Below, piece by piece: positions 7,935 to 16,813 of a stretch of DNA of 64,000 bases. Origin of the DNA: Flammeovirgaceae bacterium UBA7330 (GTDB lineage Bacteria > Bacteroidota > Bacteroidia > Cytophagales > Cyclobacteriaceae). Under the pieces are notes generated by a model. That model ran no database searches. It saw only the letters and a list, made by a program, of their open reading frames with translations, and was not told where the DNA came from. The DNA lies in contig DKPQ01000014.1 in the NCBI GenBank assembly GCA_002471275.1, forward strand, positions 494,648-558,647. Reading direction: 5' to 3'. The position numbers were made by a program, and so were the translations under genes. Within the stretch, counting starts at the first letter, position 1; each line of letters starts with the position of its first letter.

Positions 7935-9695
7935 CTACTTCTTCGTCAGCTTCACCCAAAGTGGGAAAATTGCCCCTCCTGATCCATCGGGATTGAAGAA
8001 AGGAATAAGATCACCGCTTTGCATTTCAGGAAGCGAAACATCTTCCATCACCAGGATATCTGTTTCACCAAGGTCATACCGCATTCTGTTGATGACAGCG
8101 CCTGTCTCCAGGTTGAGTATGCCTTTTCCGATTACAGACTCGATAAACTTAAACTCTATATCATAAGTACCCTCCATGATGGAGACAACCCACTTACCAA
8201 AAACATTTGTCTGTCGCCAAACCCCTCTTTCTCCGGAAGCGTCATTGCGATTGAGGTAGATGGGGTTTTCATATGCTGTCCCAATGATAATGGGGCTCTG
8301 ATTTACCAAATGGGGTGACTTTGTCAATTCTGAAAGTTTCCGGTCCAGCTCATCCTTGAGTTCCAGCGCCAAAGTGGTATTGCTCATGACCAAATTGTTT
8401 TGCTCATACGGATCTTTCTCCAGGTCAAAGAGCTCAAAACCTTCGATATCCGAACCATAAGAAGTATGTCCAACCAATTTTTTATTACCAACCTGTTGAG
8501 CTATGTTTTCATACCGCTCAGGATACTTTCTGGTCCAGTAAAAAAACAGTGAGCGCTCCTCATCCCATGCGGTTTTGCTGCCATCCATCAAAGGTAAGAG
8601 GCTTTGCCCATCCAGGTTCAAGTCAGTAGGCAGATCAACTTGACACAAGTCAGCAAGTGTGGGTAATACGTCAATATGCGCAGCGTTTACTCTAATATCC
8701 TGACTCTTTTTGAGGGCTTGAGGATATCTTATATAAAATGGAACCCTCACTCCTCCCTGATACACAGAACCTTTACGGGCACGAAAACCCCCGGTATACC
8801 TATACTGTTGTGGTCCATTGTCCGTCATGAAGATCACGATGGTATTTTTCTCCAGTTTCAGCTTCTTCAACTCGTGCAGGATCATTCCCACATTGTCGTC
8901 GATGTTGGTGACCATACCGTAGACCTTTCTGGCGGCTTCTTTGTCCTGCTCAGACATCTTGGGCATAGGTTTGTCTCCACCTCTGAATGGTGCTTCAGGA
9001 TCCACATCCTTGTACATGTCGTAATATTTCTGTGGTAACTGAAGTGGCGTATGCGGAGCATTAAATGCGAGGTAGCAAAAGAATGGGTTGTCTTTGTTCT
9101 CCCTGATAAATGATAAGGCTTCACTGGCAAATATATCCGAGCAATATCCCTGGTAATCTTCCATTTCATTGTTATGCCAGAGAGTCGGATCAAAATAGCT
9201 GCTGTCAAATTTGAAGTATGTGGTGAAGTCCCCGGGTTGTCCCATACCCCCCGCCAGATGGATCAATGACTCATCAAATCCCTGATCGGAAGGACGGGAA
9301 GGGTAATTATCCCCAAGATGCCACTTGCCAAAAATTCCTGTCTTGTAGTTGGCTTCTTTCAACACCTCCGCAATCGTGACCTCATCAGTTGACATGATAG
9401 CCCCCCCATTGTAGGTATCATGCACACCCGTCCGTAAGGAATACCTGCCAGTCATCAAACTGGAACGCGTTGGCGCACATACCGGAGAAACGTAGAAATT
9501 TGTAAGCCTTACACTTTCTTTGGCCAACCGATCGAGGTTGGGTGTTTTCACCACTGGATTGCCATGGTATCCGATGTCCCCGTAGCCCTGGTCATCCGTG
9601 ATAATCAGGATTACATTAGGGCGCTCCTGAGAGACTGCCCGCCAACAGGAAAAAAGTACAAACAGCACAAAGATTGTTCTCATCATCATCATCAT
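7935..9695 (-). CDS. Exported S1-family sulfatase
   Basis: A 586-aa arylsulfatase-type enzyme with a signal peptide (about residues 6-22). The N-terminal metal ligands DDQGYGD (34-40) are present, as is the formylglycine site C73-A-P-T-R with the following GR, and the typical HTPLQLP and DNGP segments. It needs a formylglycine-generating enzyme, which is not in the window. The gene lies 27 bp downstream of a GH88 enzyme in the same direction, so the pair probably desulfates and then degrades a sulfated, uronic-acid-containing polysaccharide. The start holds five ATG codons in a row (9683-9695), so the exact initiator is uncertain. Confidence 0.92.
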   Translation of the reverse strand: MMMMMRTIFVLFVLFSCWRAVSQERPNVILIITDDQGYGDIGYHGNPVVKTPNLDRLAKESVRLTNFYVSPVCAPTRSSLMTGRYSLRTGVHDTYNGGAIMSTDEVTIAEVLKEANYKTGIFGKWHLGDNYPSRPSDQGFDESLIHLAGGMGQPGDFTTYFKFDSSYFDPTLWHNNEMEDYQGYCSDIFASEALSFIRENKDNPFFCYLAFNAPHTPLQLPQKYYDMYKDVDPEAPFRGGDKPMPKMSEQDKEAARKVYGMVTNIDDNVGMILHELKKLKLEKNTIVIFMTDNGPQQYRYTGGFRARKGSVYQGGVRVPFYIRYPQALKKSQDIRVNAAHIDVLPTLADLCQVDLPTDLNLDGQSLLPLMDGSKTAWDEERSLFFYWTRKYPERYENIAQQVGNKKLVGHTSYGSDIEGFELFDLEKDPYEQNNLVMSNTTLALELKDELDRKLSELTKSPHLVNQSPIIIGTAYENPIYLNRNDASGERGVWRQTNVFGKWVVSIMEGTYDIEFKFIESVIGKGILNLETGAVINRMRYDLGETDILVMEDVSLPEMQSGDLIPFFNPDGSGGAIFPLWVKLTKK

Positions 9696-9722
9696 CAGGT
9701 ATTTTGGGTTTTCCGATCTCGT

Positions 9723-11078
9723 TTACTTGAAAAACTTATAAGGCGATTCACCTTTCAACATCTTCCATGCCATCAGACACACTTCTGTCATATGATAATC
9801 ACCCCACATGCATGATTCTCCATAAGGTATTTTTGATCCCTTAGGGATGTAATCCCAGTTATTTGGCCGGTGGTATATGCCATGAAGTAAGATGCCCTCG
9901 TGTGAGGGTGCCGAAGAAATATACGGCTCCTTCAGCAACGTATTTAAGCTATTCAAAGCTGCTTTCTTGTATTTTTCAGCTGCTGCGGCATCCTCTTTGC
10001 TCAATAAACCGGCCAACCTTAAAAGACCCTGTGCACCGATAGCAGTTGCAGAGCTATCCACTGGTTCAAAATCATTGTAGGGATCAGACGGCTTGTTCAG
10101 ATAGTCTCCCAGTTTATGCAATTGCGGAGCTCCAGTATCCCAGTAGGGCACTCCATCAGGAGGTGTATTTTTGATAAAGAAATCGCAGGTAGCTTTGGCA
10201 GCTTTCATGAACGTAGCTTCTACTTCCGCCCTGTTTTCAAACTGAAGATTTTCCTCACGGATAAACTCAAGCATCTCAGTAAATCCAGCCATGGCCCAGG
10301 CTAGTCCACGAGTCCAGGTAGTAAACCCTGAAAATCCCTGCTGAGAGTTGGGGCATCTGTAGCGACCATCATTCATATTGAATACTGACTCATGAGCAGT
10401 CCGCCCCCACTCATCATAGGTGCGATCAGTCTCCCCATAAAATATTCCATATTTGGCCGTGGCCAGACCATGCTTGATGGCCCGGTCCAACATGTCGATT
10501 TTCTGATCATTCTCTCCATACAGCTGATGTCCCAGCTTGGTAGCCATGAGTAAAACCCTGCAAGACCTGATGGTATCTACAAACAAAGAATGCGGTCCAT
10601 TGAATGAATAGATGAATCCTCCATCCGCTATTTGAGACCATCTTCTGGCCTGCACGGAAGCAGACATCTTGATGGCCAGCTCATAATATTCTTTTTCGTA
10701 TGCTTCGAGATCGGTCTTACTCTGGTTTCCAAGGCGAAGCAAATTGCCATAGGTACTGATGGTATTGAATCCATGATCATGAACTCCAAAATGGCTCAGG
10801 TGAGCAGGCATTTTGGCTTTAATATCTTCTTTTGCTTTTCCAAGTAGATCGATGGCCCCGGTGGCATCAAATATCAAAAGTGGGATACCAAACTGAAATC
10901 CCTGGGTCCAATCCGTCCATCCCTGTGGAACATACTTTCCCGCTTTGGTAATTACAGGAGAGCCGGTATCACTCTTGTAGTTTTTTCTTAATAACTCAGT
11001 CTTATTTGCAGCAAGGGTCCAAAATTTTTCAAGGGGTGCTTTTAGATCTTCTAAAGCAATTTCTTTTAGATCAATCAT
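9723..11078 (-). CDS. Glycoside hydrolase family 88, unsaturated glucuronyl hydrolase
   Basis: GH88 enzymes remove the 4,5-unsaturated uronic acid left at oligosaccharide ends by polysaccharide lyases. The 451-aa protein has an (alpha/alpha)6 pattern. It carries the segments HDHGFNTISTYG (equivalent of the family's D-x-GF region with a catalytic Asp), FNMNDGRYR, QGFSGFTTWTRGLAWAMAGF and DSSATAIGAQGLLRL, all in the family order. No signal peptide is seen, so it likely works in the cytoplasm on imported oligosaccharides. It is the upstream partner of the sulfatase; no polysaccharide lyase is in the window. Confidence 0.88.
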   Translation of the reverse strand: MIDLKEIALEDLKAPLEKFWTLAANKTELLRKNYKSDTGSPVITKAGKYVPQGWTDWTQGFQFGIPLLIFDATGAIDLLGKAKEDIKAKMPAHLSHFGVHDHGFNTISTYGNLLRLGNQSKTDLEAYEKEYYELAIKMSASVQARRWSQIADGGFIYSFNGPHSLFVDTIRSCRVLLMATKLGHQLYGENDQKIDMLDRAIKHGLATAKYGIFYGETDRTYDEWGRTAHESVFNMNDGRYRCPNSQQGFSGFTTWTRGLAWAMAGFTEMLEFIREENLQFENRAEVEATFMKAAKATCDFFIKNTPPDGVPYWDTGAPQLHKLGDYLNKPSDPYNDFEPVDSSATAIGAQGLLRLAGLLSKEDAAAAEKYKKAALNSLNTLLKEPYISSAPSHEGILLHGIYHRPNNWDYIPKGSKIPYGESCMWGDYHMTEVCLMAWKMLKGESPYKFFK

Positions 11079-11160
11079 AGGTACTTCTTAGGCTATCGTT
11101 ATTTAAAATTGTAACTCAATAAATGAATGGAAATTACTATCTACCGCAATAAGGGAGCCC

Positions 11161-11946
11161 TTAAAGGTTCCTTTTCACAGCTTCCCAATCAATCTCCAAA
11201 TCTATTGGATTAAAACTTTCATCAACGGGATATTCGAGGGATTCTTTGATCCGCTTGTTCAAATTAGGATGAGACATCAGGAATTCCAATCGTTCATCGT
11301 ACCCTCCATATTTTTCTTTGATCCTCCTAAAAATGGAAGCCACATACCTGGGACTGATACGAGCCTTTTCAAGGGTATTCATGGCAAACTGATCTGCTTC
11401 AGATTCTTGTGACCTGTCAAATGCACTGGATACGGTAGCGCGAGCTATTTCGCTTACAAGCACAGGATCACCCCCACTAAGTACGGAAAACAAGACTGTC
11501 ACACCAATTTCTTTCACCAACTTATTGACGACATGTCTTTCTTCCACGTGACCAATTTCATGTGCCAGGACTGCAGCCAGCTCCTCCGGCTCTGCTGCCA
11601 TCTCAATCATCCCGGAGAATATAAAGATGTGACCGCCCAGGGTAGCAAAAGCATTGACCTGCTCCTCCTTTACGACATAAAATGAATAGTCATATACTGT
11701 GGGCCCGACAGCGCTTAATAACTTATGCTTTATTTTGTAAATGGCGTCATTGATGGTGTCTGAGTTGATCACAGTATAATTGTCGAGTACTTCTTTGGCC
11801 AGCAGGTCTCCAAGCTCCATCTCTGTCTCAACAGAAACGGCGATTTCAGGTGCCTCAGGTACAGGACGTAACAAGGTGATCCCCACCCAAACCAGCAAAA
11901 ATACGCCGATCACAATCAGTAACTCCTTATAGATCTTTTGAATCAT
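11161..11946 (-). CDS. M48 family zinc metalloprotease
   Basis: The 261-aa protein has one N-terminal membrane helix (~9-26) and a periplasmic M48 domain. The zinc motif is HEIGH (H129, E130, H133) in LAVVLAHEIGHVEERH-like context, and the third ligand lies in ESEADQFAMNTLEKA. Related proteins (BepA/LoiP/YcaL type) handle outer-membrane protein quality control. It is the last gene of a three-gene operon with two small membrane proteins upstream (6 bp from DUF4870, which is 2 bp from DUF4389). The substrate is unknown. Confidence 0.88.
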   Translation of the reverse strand: MIQKIYKELLIVIGVFLLVWVGITLLRPVPEAPEIAVSVETEMELGDLLAKEVLDNYTVINSDTINDAIYKIKHKLLSAVGPTVYDYSFYVVKEEQVNAFATLGGHIFIFSGMIEMAAEPEELAAVLAHEIGHVEERHVVNKLVKEIGVTVLFSVLSGGDPVLVSEIARATVSSAFDRSQESEADQFAMNTLEKARISPRYVASIFRRIKEKYGGYDERLEFLMSHPNLNKRIKESLEYPVDESFNPIDLEIDWEAVKRNL

Positions 11947-11952
11947 AAAAAC

Positions 11953-12480
11953 TTAAGCTGGGGGTTGATTACGAAATGGTTTTGATTCCTCTCTTTTCTT
12001 GTAAGCAAAGTGATAAGCCAGTTTTCCAAAGAAAATAAAATAATACATCCGGCCTTTGCGGGCGTATACTGCACCGACAATGCTAAAGATCACATAGATG
12101 AGGTTGGCAGCCACCACCACATAGATATATCCCCAGTACACATCACCGACAGTTGCAAAGTCAGAGGCAAAGGATTCGTCACTCAGGAACGAGCCATCCT
12201 GAAACAGAATTTTAAGTGTCCAGAAAACAAGCCCTGCATTTAGGATGGTGGTTGGGATTTGGGAATATAGGGATTGCAACGAATGAAACTCAATGAACCG
12301 GCTTTTGGCGCGGTTGGTGAAGTAATAGATCAACGCGGCAATAAGATTAATAATTGGTAACGGGAGACCAGCGGCGAGGGCAGCAAACATCATCAGGTAA
12401 GCACCCATAGCATCTTCACGGTCTCTGGTAGGAATATCATCCGGCTGCTCTACCGGATGATATAGTTCTTCATTTGTCAT
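11953..12480 (-). CDS. DUF4870-like membrane protein
   Basis: A 175-aa protein with three to four hydrophobic helices (around residues 25-50, 75-93, 113-140). The central FTNRAKSRFIEFHSLQSLYSQ fits the DUF4870/Tic20-like signature, where an F-(V/I)-x-F-H-x-x-Q-(S/A) motif sits between helices. The C-terminus is basic and cytoplasmic. It sits between the DUF4389 gene and the M48 protease with almost no spacing, which suggests a common membrane function that is not known. Confidence 0.65.
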   Translation of the reverse strand: MTNEELYHPVEQPDDIPTRDREDAMGAYLMMFAALAAGLPLPIINLIAALIYYFTNRAKSRFIEFHSLQSLYSQIPTTILNAGLVFWTLKILFQDGSFLSDESFASDFATVGDVYWGYIYVVVAANLIYVIFSIVGAVYARKGRMYYFIFFGKLAYHFAYKKREESKPFRNQPPA

Positions 12481-12482
12481 TT

Positions 12483-13070
12483 TCAGTCAGGTTGTCCGGA
12501 GAATGGAGGGTATTTGTCATTCATAAATCCCAGATAGATATTTACCCGGGTGCTCCATCGAATGGTATTGGTATTGAAAGTATGCCAGCTCTCAGGGTAT
12601 TTGCCGGTGAACAACACCACCCAGAAAGCAATAAAGGAAAGGATAGCTCCCCAAATAAGCCTGAAGAACAAAATAAATCCATGAGGCAAACCAACATAAA
12701 TAGCTCCAAAAAGTAGTTTAACAATCGCCAATCCACGGCTTAATGATTCAGGATAGGGAACTTCCAGAGAAGTCTGATCGTCTGTACCATGGATACCAAA
12801 GGCTGGGTAGCCATCGCTTAGATTCCATATTCTGGCATTCACACGGATATTCCAGCGCATAACACCCACCTGAAACTCGAAAAAGCTCTCGGGGTATCTT
12901 CCGGTAAAAAGAATGGCCCAAAAAGAGATAAACTGTAGTATCGCTGACCAGATACCTACAAAAAACAAAAGGAAAAAGTGTGGGATCCCGATGTAAAAGA
13001 ATCCAAAGATGGTTCTCAGGAGCAACTCACCTCGTGAGTAATTCTCCTGATGCTTAATTGTTAAGGTCAT
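12483..13070 (-). CDS. DUF4389 membrane protein with two repeated halves
   Basis: The 195-aa protein consists of two similar ~95-residue halves. Each has a hydrophobic pair of helices (YIGIPHFFLLFFVGIW and YVGLPHGFILFFRLIWGA), then FTGRYPES or FTGKYPES, then a RWNIRVN or RWSTRVN segment, and finally DGYPAF or DKYPPF. This is the DUF4389 pattern. The duplication suggests a four-helix membrane protein made from two units. It is the first gene of the operon with the DUF4870 protein and the M48 protease. No function is established. Confidence 0.75.
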   Translation of the reverse strand: MTLTIKHQENYSRGELLLRTIFGFFYIGIPHFFLLFFVGIWSAILQFISFWAILFTGRYPESFFEFQVGVMRWNIRVNARIWNLSDGYPAFGIHGTDDQTSLEVPYPESLSRGLAIVKLLFGAIYVGLPHGFILFFRLIWGAILSFIAFWVVLFTGKYPESWHTFNTNTIRWSTRVNIYLGFMNDKYPPFSGQPD

Positions 13071-13158
13071 TTAATGAATAAATTAGGTTAAGATTAGCAC
13101 ATTAAGTTATCTCTAATGATTGAATAAAGCAATTCCAATCTTTTACTCAATCCTCAGA

Positions 13159-13815
13159 TCACTTCAATTCTGCCAGCACCGTTTGACCACAATCGGTTGT
13201 ATCCCCAATCTTTACCTTGATATCCGCGTCCAGGGGTAAATACACATCTACACGACTTCCAAACCTGATAAAACCCAATTCAGAACCATTGTCCACCAAA
13301 TCACCCACCTTAGGGTAAAACCGGATCCTCCTGGCCACAGCTCCTGCGATTTGTCTGATCAGCATCTTTTTGCCATTAGCCAATTCGAAACCAATGGATG
13401 TTCGTTCATTGTCGGTGCTCGACTTGGGATGCCAGGCTACCAGGTACTTACCAGGATGATATTTGAAATAGCTAATCTTCCCTTTGAAAGGACTCCGGTT
13501 TACATGCACGTTGAGGGGAGACATGAAAATAGAGATTTGAATCCGTTCTTCCTTAAGGTACTCTTCCTCCCTCGTTTTCTCAATGACCACCACTTTGCCT
13601 TCAGCAGGAGCCAGCACCTGATCCGGTAACTGTGAGGTGGGGACTTCAGGATTTCTAAAAAACCGAACGATCAGAATCCAAAAGATGACTGCAGCAGCTG
13701 CCAACAGGTATTGGACGATCGCGATGGGAATGAAGTAATATAGTATTGCATAAAGTAAGCCGATCAGCACTGCTGAAACCGGAATGATAATATACCCTTC
13801 TTTATGTATTCTCAT
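13159..13815 (-). CDS. psd: Phosphatidylserine decarboxylase
   Basis: This 218-aa enzyme converts phosphatidylserine to phosphatidylethanolamine. It has the short PSD form with two N-terminal membrane helices (~8-47), FRNPEVP, VLAPAEGKVVVIE, FMSPLNVHVNRSP, and the self-cleavage region FIRFGSRVDVYLP, where cleavage before Ser makes the pyruvoyl cofactor. The end has KVKIGDTTDCGQTVLA, as in the family. It follows cdsA by 12 bp, so CDP-diacylglycerol synthesis and PE formation are encoded together; the phosphatidylserine synthase step is not in the window. Confidence 0.93.
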   Translation of the reverse strand: MRIHKEGYIIIPVSAVLIGLLYAILYYFIPIAIVQYLLAAAAVIFWILIVRFFRNPEVPTSQLPDQVLAPAEGKVVVIEKTREEEYLKEERIQISIFMSPLNVHVNRSPFKGKISYFKYHPGKYLVAWHPKSSTDNERTSIGFELANGKKMLIRQIAGAVARRIRFYPKVGDLVDNGSELGFIRFGSRVDVYLPLDADIKVKIGDTTDCGQTVLAELK

Positions 13816-13827
13816 GGGGTGAATAAA

Positions 13828-14646
13828 TTAAAAAAGCTTAAGGAAAACAACGATAAATGGAACAGAAAGGATCAAACTATCGAAGCGATCCAGAAAGCCT
13901 CCATGACCGGGAATAATGCTTCCCGAATCCTTGATCTCCATAGATCGCTTAAACAAAGACTCTACCAGGTCTCCATAGGTACCCGCTATTACCACAATCA
14001 TGGCTACACTGAGCCATTGCCACAGCAGCAGGTCCTTATAGAAATGAGACATCCCATAGGCCATCAGCAGGGCAACTACTGCTCCACCCAGGGCACCCTC
14101 CCATGACTTTTTGGGAGAGATCCTTTCGAAGAGCTTGGTCTTTCCAAACCTGATCCCGGCAAAATACGCACCGGTATCGCTAGACCAGATGATCATCATA
14201 AGCCCTAGCATGATCTGATAGCTATAATAACCGTGATAAAACACCACCACATTCATCAACGCAAAGGGTAGGGCCACATACGTAATGCCCAGGTAGAACA
14301 ATGCAATATTGATAAACGGAGAGGTATCGTTGCGCTTGTATAGCTTGATCAGAAATACAAGAGATGCCAACGGGAAGATCGCATAATAGTACCGGGGATC
14401 CAGGTGGTTCTTTTCAATAAAAAATGAAAAGCAAAAAATAATGGTGCCCAGGATCACACCGAGCAACCGAATCGGCAAATAACTCCTCAGTTTCACCAAT
14501 CGATAAAACTCCCACTGTGAAAAAATGCTTATGGCCAGAAAAATAATGAAGTAGGACCACTCACCAATGAGTAATGAAGACACAATGACCGTTGCTCCTG
14601 CCAGGGCCGATAGTACCCTTTTGTATAAATCTGTAAATTTTGTCAA
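13828..14646 (-). CDS. cdsA: Phosphatidate cytidylyltransferase
   Basis: CdsA makes CDP-diacylglycerol from phosphatidic acid and CTP in the inner membrane. The 272-aa protein has about eight hydrophobic helices and the signature SDTGAYFAGIRFGKTKLFE followed by ISPKKSWEGALGG, then GDLVESLFKR and a C-terminal GHGGFLDRFDSL, which form the catalytic site. The start is a TTG that overlaps the TGA stop of the upstream DUF2007 gene; no ATG occurs near it, so coupling of translation is likely. psd follows 12 bp downstream. Confidence 0.94.
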   Translation of the reverse strand: MTKFTDLYKRVLSALAGATVIVSSLLIGEWSYFIIFLAISIFSQWEFYRLVKLRSYLPIRLLGVILGTIIFCFSFFIEKNHLDPRYYYAIFPLASLVFLIKLYKRNDTSPFINIALFYLGITYVALPFALMNVVVFYHGYYSYQIMLGLMMIIWSSDTGAYFAGIRFGKTKLFERISPKKSWEGALGGAVVALLMAYGMSHFYKDLLLWQWLSVAMIVVIAGTYGDLVESLFKRSMEIKDSGSIIPGHGGFLDRFDSLILSVPFIVVFLKLF

Positions 14647-14846
14647 AACCTGATCTCCTCGTTAATTATCTTGAGTGCTCTCATCACATGATCTGCGGCT
14701 ACATGAACTTCAAAATGGCCAAATTGGTAAGCAGAATCCTTTTTGTCTACCAATACCGGGTCCAGATCATGTTCTTCAAGAATCGATTTCACAATCTCTG
14801 CCCTGTATTGTTGGGAATCCTGATACACTTTTTGCCACTCAACCAT
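14643..14846 (-). CDS. DUF2007-type small signal-transducing-like protein
   Basis: A 67-aa protein: one helix (SQQYRAEIVKSILEEHDLDP), a short strand with VLVDKKDSAY, and a second strand/helix HFEVHVAADHVMRALKIINE. This fits DUF2007, a small ferredoxin-like fold annotated as a putative signal transducer, with no known ligand. It overlaps the CPBP gene by 8 nt and cdsA by 4 nt, so it is translationally coupled to phospholipid synthesis, which hints at a regulatory link. Confidence 0.7.
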   Translation of the reverse strand: MVEWQKVYQDSQQYRAEIVKSILEEHDLDPVLVDKKDSAYQFGHFEVHVAADHVMRALKIINEEIRF

Positions 14847-15783
14847 TTTCTCCCATCCTAAAATAATTCCTGAAAAGTAATAATAACCCCGAAACTACAA
14901 TAAAGAAAAAAATGACCACCATAATCGGAGCGGTATTTTCTTTGCTTACCGGGTCGTAATCTATCCACCCTTCCTGCCCAAGGTATAGCAGTACCAGCGT
15001 AAAACCATTATTGATGAAGTGAGCAAACATCGCAATGGATAGGTGGCCCGACCAGAAATAAAGATAGCCAAACAATGCTCCCAGTAAAACCCGTGGCACC
15101 ATCCCATAAAATTGCATGTGCATTGCTCCGAAAACAAAGGCTGTAAGCCAGATCGCAGCATGCTTGTTTTTCAAAGCTTCTCCAAACAAGTTTTGGATCA
15201 ACCCTCTAAACAAAAGTTCTTCTCCTATGGCTGGCAAAATGGCGATGATCAAAAACCCAAAAAGGAACTGCCAGATATTCTGAAATGAGGTAATATAATT
15301 TGTGAGCTGCTCCAGCTCACCCTCTTTTGATGATACATAATCTTCAAACCAGGACAGAAACTCCGGAAAAACAATGTTTCTGTTCCACTCAATAAACATC
15401 GAATTGACCACCATAAAACTAAACATGATCAGTATGGTCATAAGTAGTGGTTGGTAAAGCTGCGTGGGATAAGTTAGGAATGAGCCAATCTTCAGGTTTA
15501 AGTTTCTACGGATGAAAAACCAGGGGATAATGATAAATGCCCCTATCGATGTGACCGCCTGAATGATCAGCAAGGGCACTCTGGCTTCATCGGATCTGTA
15601 GGGTGGTGTAAGTACCGAAAGTGCTTTTTGCAGGTCGAACTCAAAGAAAGGCAAAATGATCGCCTGTGCCAGGAAAGAAAAAAGAAACAGCGCTGCAATC
15701 ACATATCCTCCAAGAATTAAAAGTAATAGCCAGGGTGTGGAACCTAAAGGGTCTGTTGAAGTGTTCCTGAGGATATTCTGCAT
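14839..15783 (-). CDS. CPBP family intramembrane metalloprotease
   Basis: A 314-aa multi-pass membrane protein of the CAAX protease / bacteriocin-processing (Abi) family. The catalytic motif EELLFRGLIQ, with the second motif FGAMHMQFYGM and a third region HFINNGFTL, lies in the C-terminal half. The frame stays open upstream to 15915, but that extension is polar, overlaps the divergent dusB gene, and the ATG at 15783 precedes the hydrophobic core well, so I start there. It heads the operon CPBP-DUF2007-cdsA-psd. The substrate is unknown. Confidence 0.87.
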   Translation of the reverse strand: MQNILRNTSTDPLGSTPWLLLLILGGYVIAALFLFSFLAQAIILPFFEFDLQKALSVLTPPYRSDEARVPLLIIQAVTSIGAFIIIPWFFIRRNLNLKIGSFLTYPTQLYQPLLMTILIMFSFMVVNSMFIEWNRNIVFPEFLSWFEDYVSSKEGELEQLTNYITSFQNIWQFLFGFLIIAILPAIGEELLFRGLIQNLFGEALKNKHAAIWLTAFVFGAMHMQFYGMVPRVLLGALFGYLYFWSGHLSIAMFAHFINNGFTLVLLYLGQEGWIDYDPVSKENTAPIMVVIFFFIVVSGLLLLFRNYFRMGENG

Positions 15784-15820
15784 TTTTGAGCTAAATTTAC
15801 GGCAAAAATAAGGATTAGAA

Positions 15821-16813
15821 TTGGTTAAGATCTCAAACATTGAATTAGGAGAATTTCCACTGCTTTTGGCACCCATGGAGGATGTGAGCGACCCCCCTTT
15901 CAGAGCCGTGTGCAAGGAAAATGGAGCGGACCTGATGTATACAGAGTTTATCTCTTCCGAAGGATTGATCAGGAATGCCGAAAAAAGTGTCGAGAAACTC
16001 GATATCTACGATTACGAGCGCCCGATCGGCATTCAGATCTTTGGTGATAAGATCGAATCTATGCGTGAGGCTGCGGCCATCGCCGAAGAAGCTAATCCTG
16101 AGATCATTGATATCAATTACGGCTGCCCTGTGAAAAAGGTGGCTTGTAAAGGAGCTGGAGCTGGCATCTTACTCGATCTGCCCAAGATGCAGGCAATGAC
16201 TGCAGAGATTGTGAAATCTGTTTCCAAGCCGGTCACTGTAAAAACCAGGCTTGGTTGGGATGCCAACACCATCAAAATAATCGAGGTGGCCCAGCGTCTT
16301 CAGGATGTAGGTATCCAGGCGCTGTCGATCCATGGCCGTACCCGTCAACAGATGTACAAAGGTGAAGCGGATTGGGGTCCTATCGCAGAGGTCAAAAACC
16401 ATCCGGATATTCATATTCCTATTTTTGGCAATGGGGATATCGACTCTCCAGAGAAAGCTGTGGAATACAGGAATAAATATGGCGTGGACGGTGTAATGAT
16501 TGGCCGGGCTGCCATTGGATACCCCTGGATCTTCAACGAGATCAAACATTTCATGAAAACCGGGCAGCACCTGGACAAGCCAGACCTGATGGAACGGGTG
16601 AACGTCACCAGAAAACATCTCAACTTTTCTGTAGAATGGAAAGGTGAGAAAAAGGGGATCTTCGAAATGAGGCGACATTATACCAACTACTTCAGGGGTA
16701 TTCCAAATTTCAAACCATTCAGAACACAACTGGTAGAAGCAGATACACTCTCAGAGCTTGATGATATCCTGTCTGCCATCCCTGAAACTTTCGCGGAGGA
16801 AGTGATGCTCTGA
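15821..16813 (+). CDS. dusB: tRNA dihydrouridine synthase
   Basis: DusB reduces specific uridines in the tRNA D-loop using FMN and NADPH. The 330-aa TIM barrel starts at TTG with MVKISNIELGEFPLLLAPME, which matches the usual N-terminus, so the TTG is the likely start. Visible motifs are APMEDVSDPPFR, the catalytic-Cys region GCPVKKVACKGAGAGIL, LSIHGRTRQQMYKG and GNGDIDSPEKA. Start codons of dusB and the divergent CPBP gene are only 37 bp apart. Its stop overlaps the ATG of the EamA gene by one base. Confidence 0.93.
   Translation: MVKISNIELGEFPLLLAPMEDVSDPPFRAVCKENGADLMYTEFISSEGLIRNAEKSVEKLDIYDYERPIGIQIFGDKIESMREAAAIAEEANPEIIDINYGCPVKKVACKGAGAGILLDLPKMQAMTAEIVKSVSKPVTVKTRLGWDANTIKIIEVAQRLQDVGIQALSIHGRTRQQMYKGEADWGPIAEVKNHPDIHIPIFGNGDIDSPEKAVEYRNKYGVDGVMIGRAAIGYPWIFNEIKHFMKTGQHLDKPDLMERVNVTRKHLNFSVEWKGEKKGIFEMRRHYTNYFRGIPNFKPFRTQLVEADTLSELDDILSAIPETFAEEVML

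Noticed and set aside
15784..15915. 44-residue N-terminal extension of the CPBP protease
   Set aside because: It overlaps the divergent dusB start and is polar; the ATG at 15783 gives a normal membrane-protein start.
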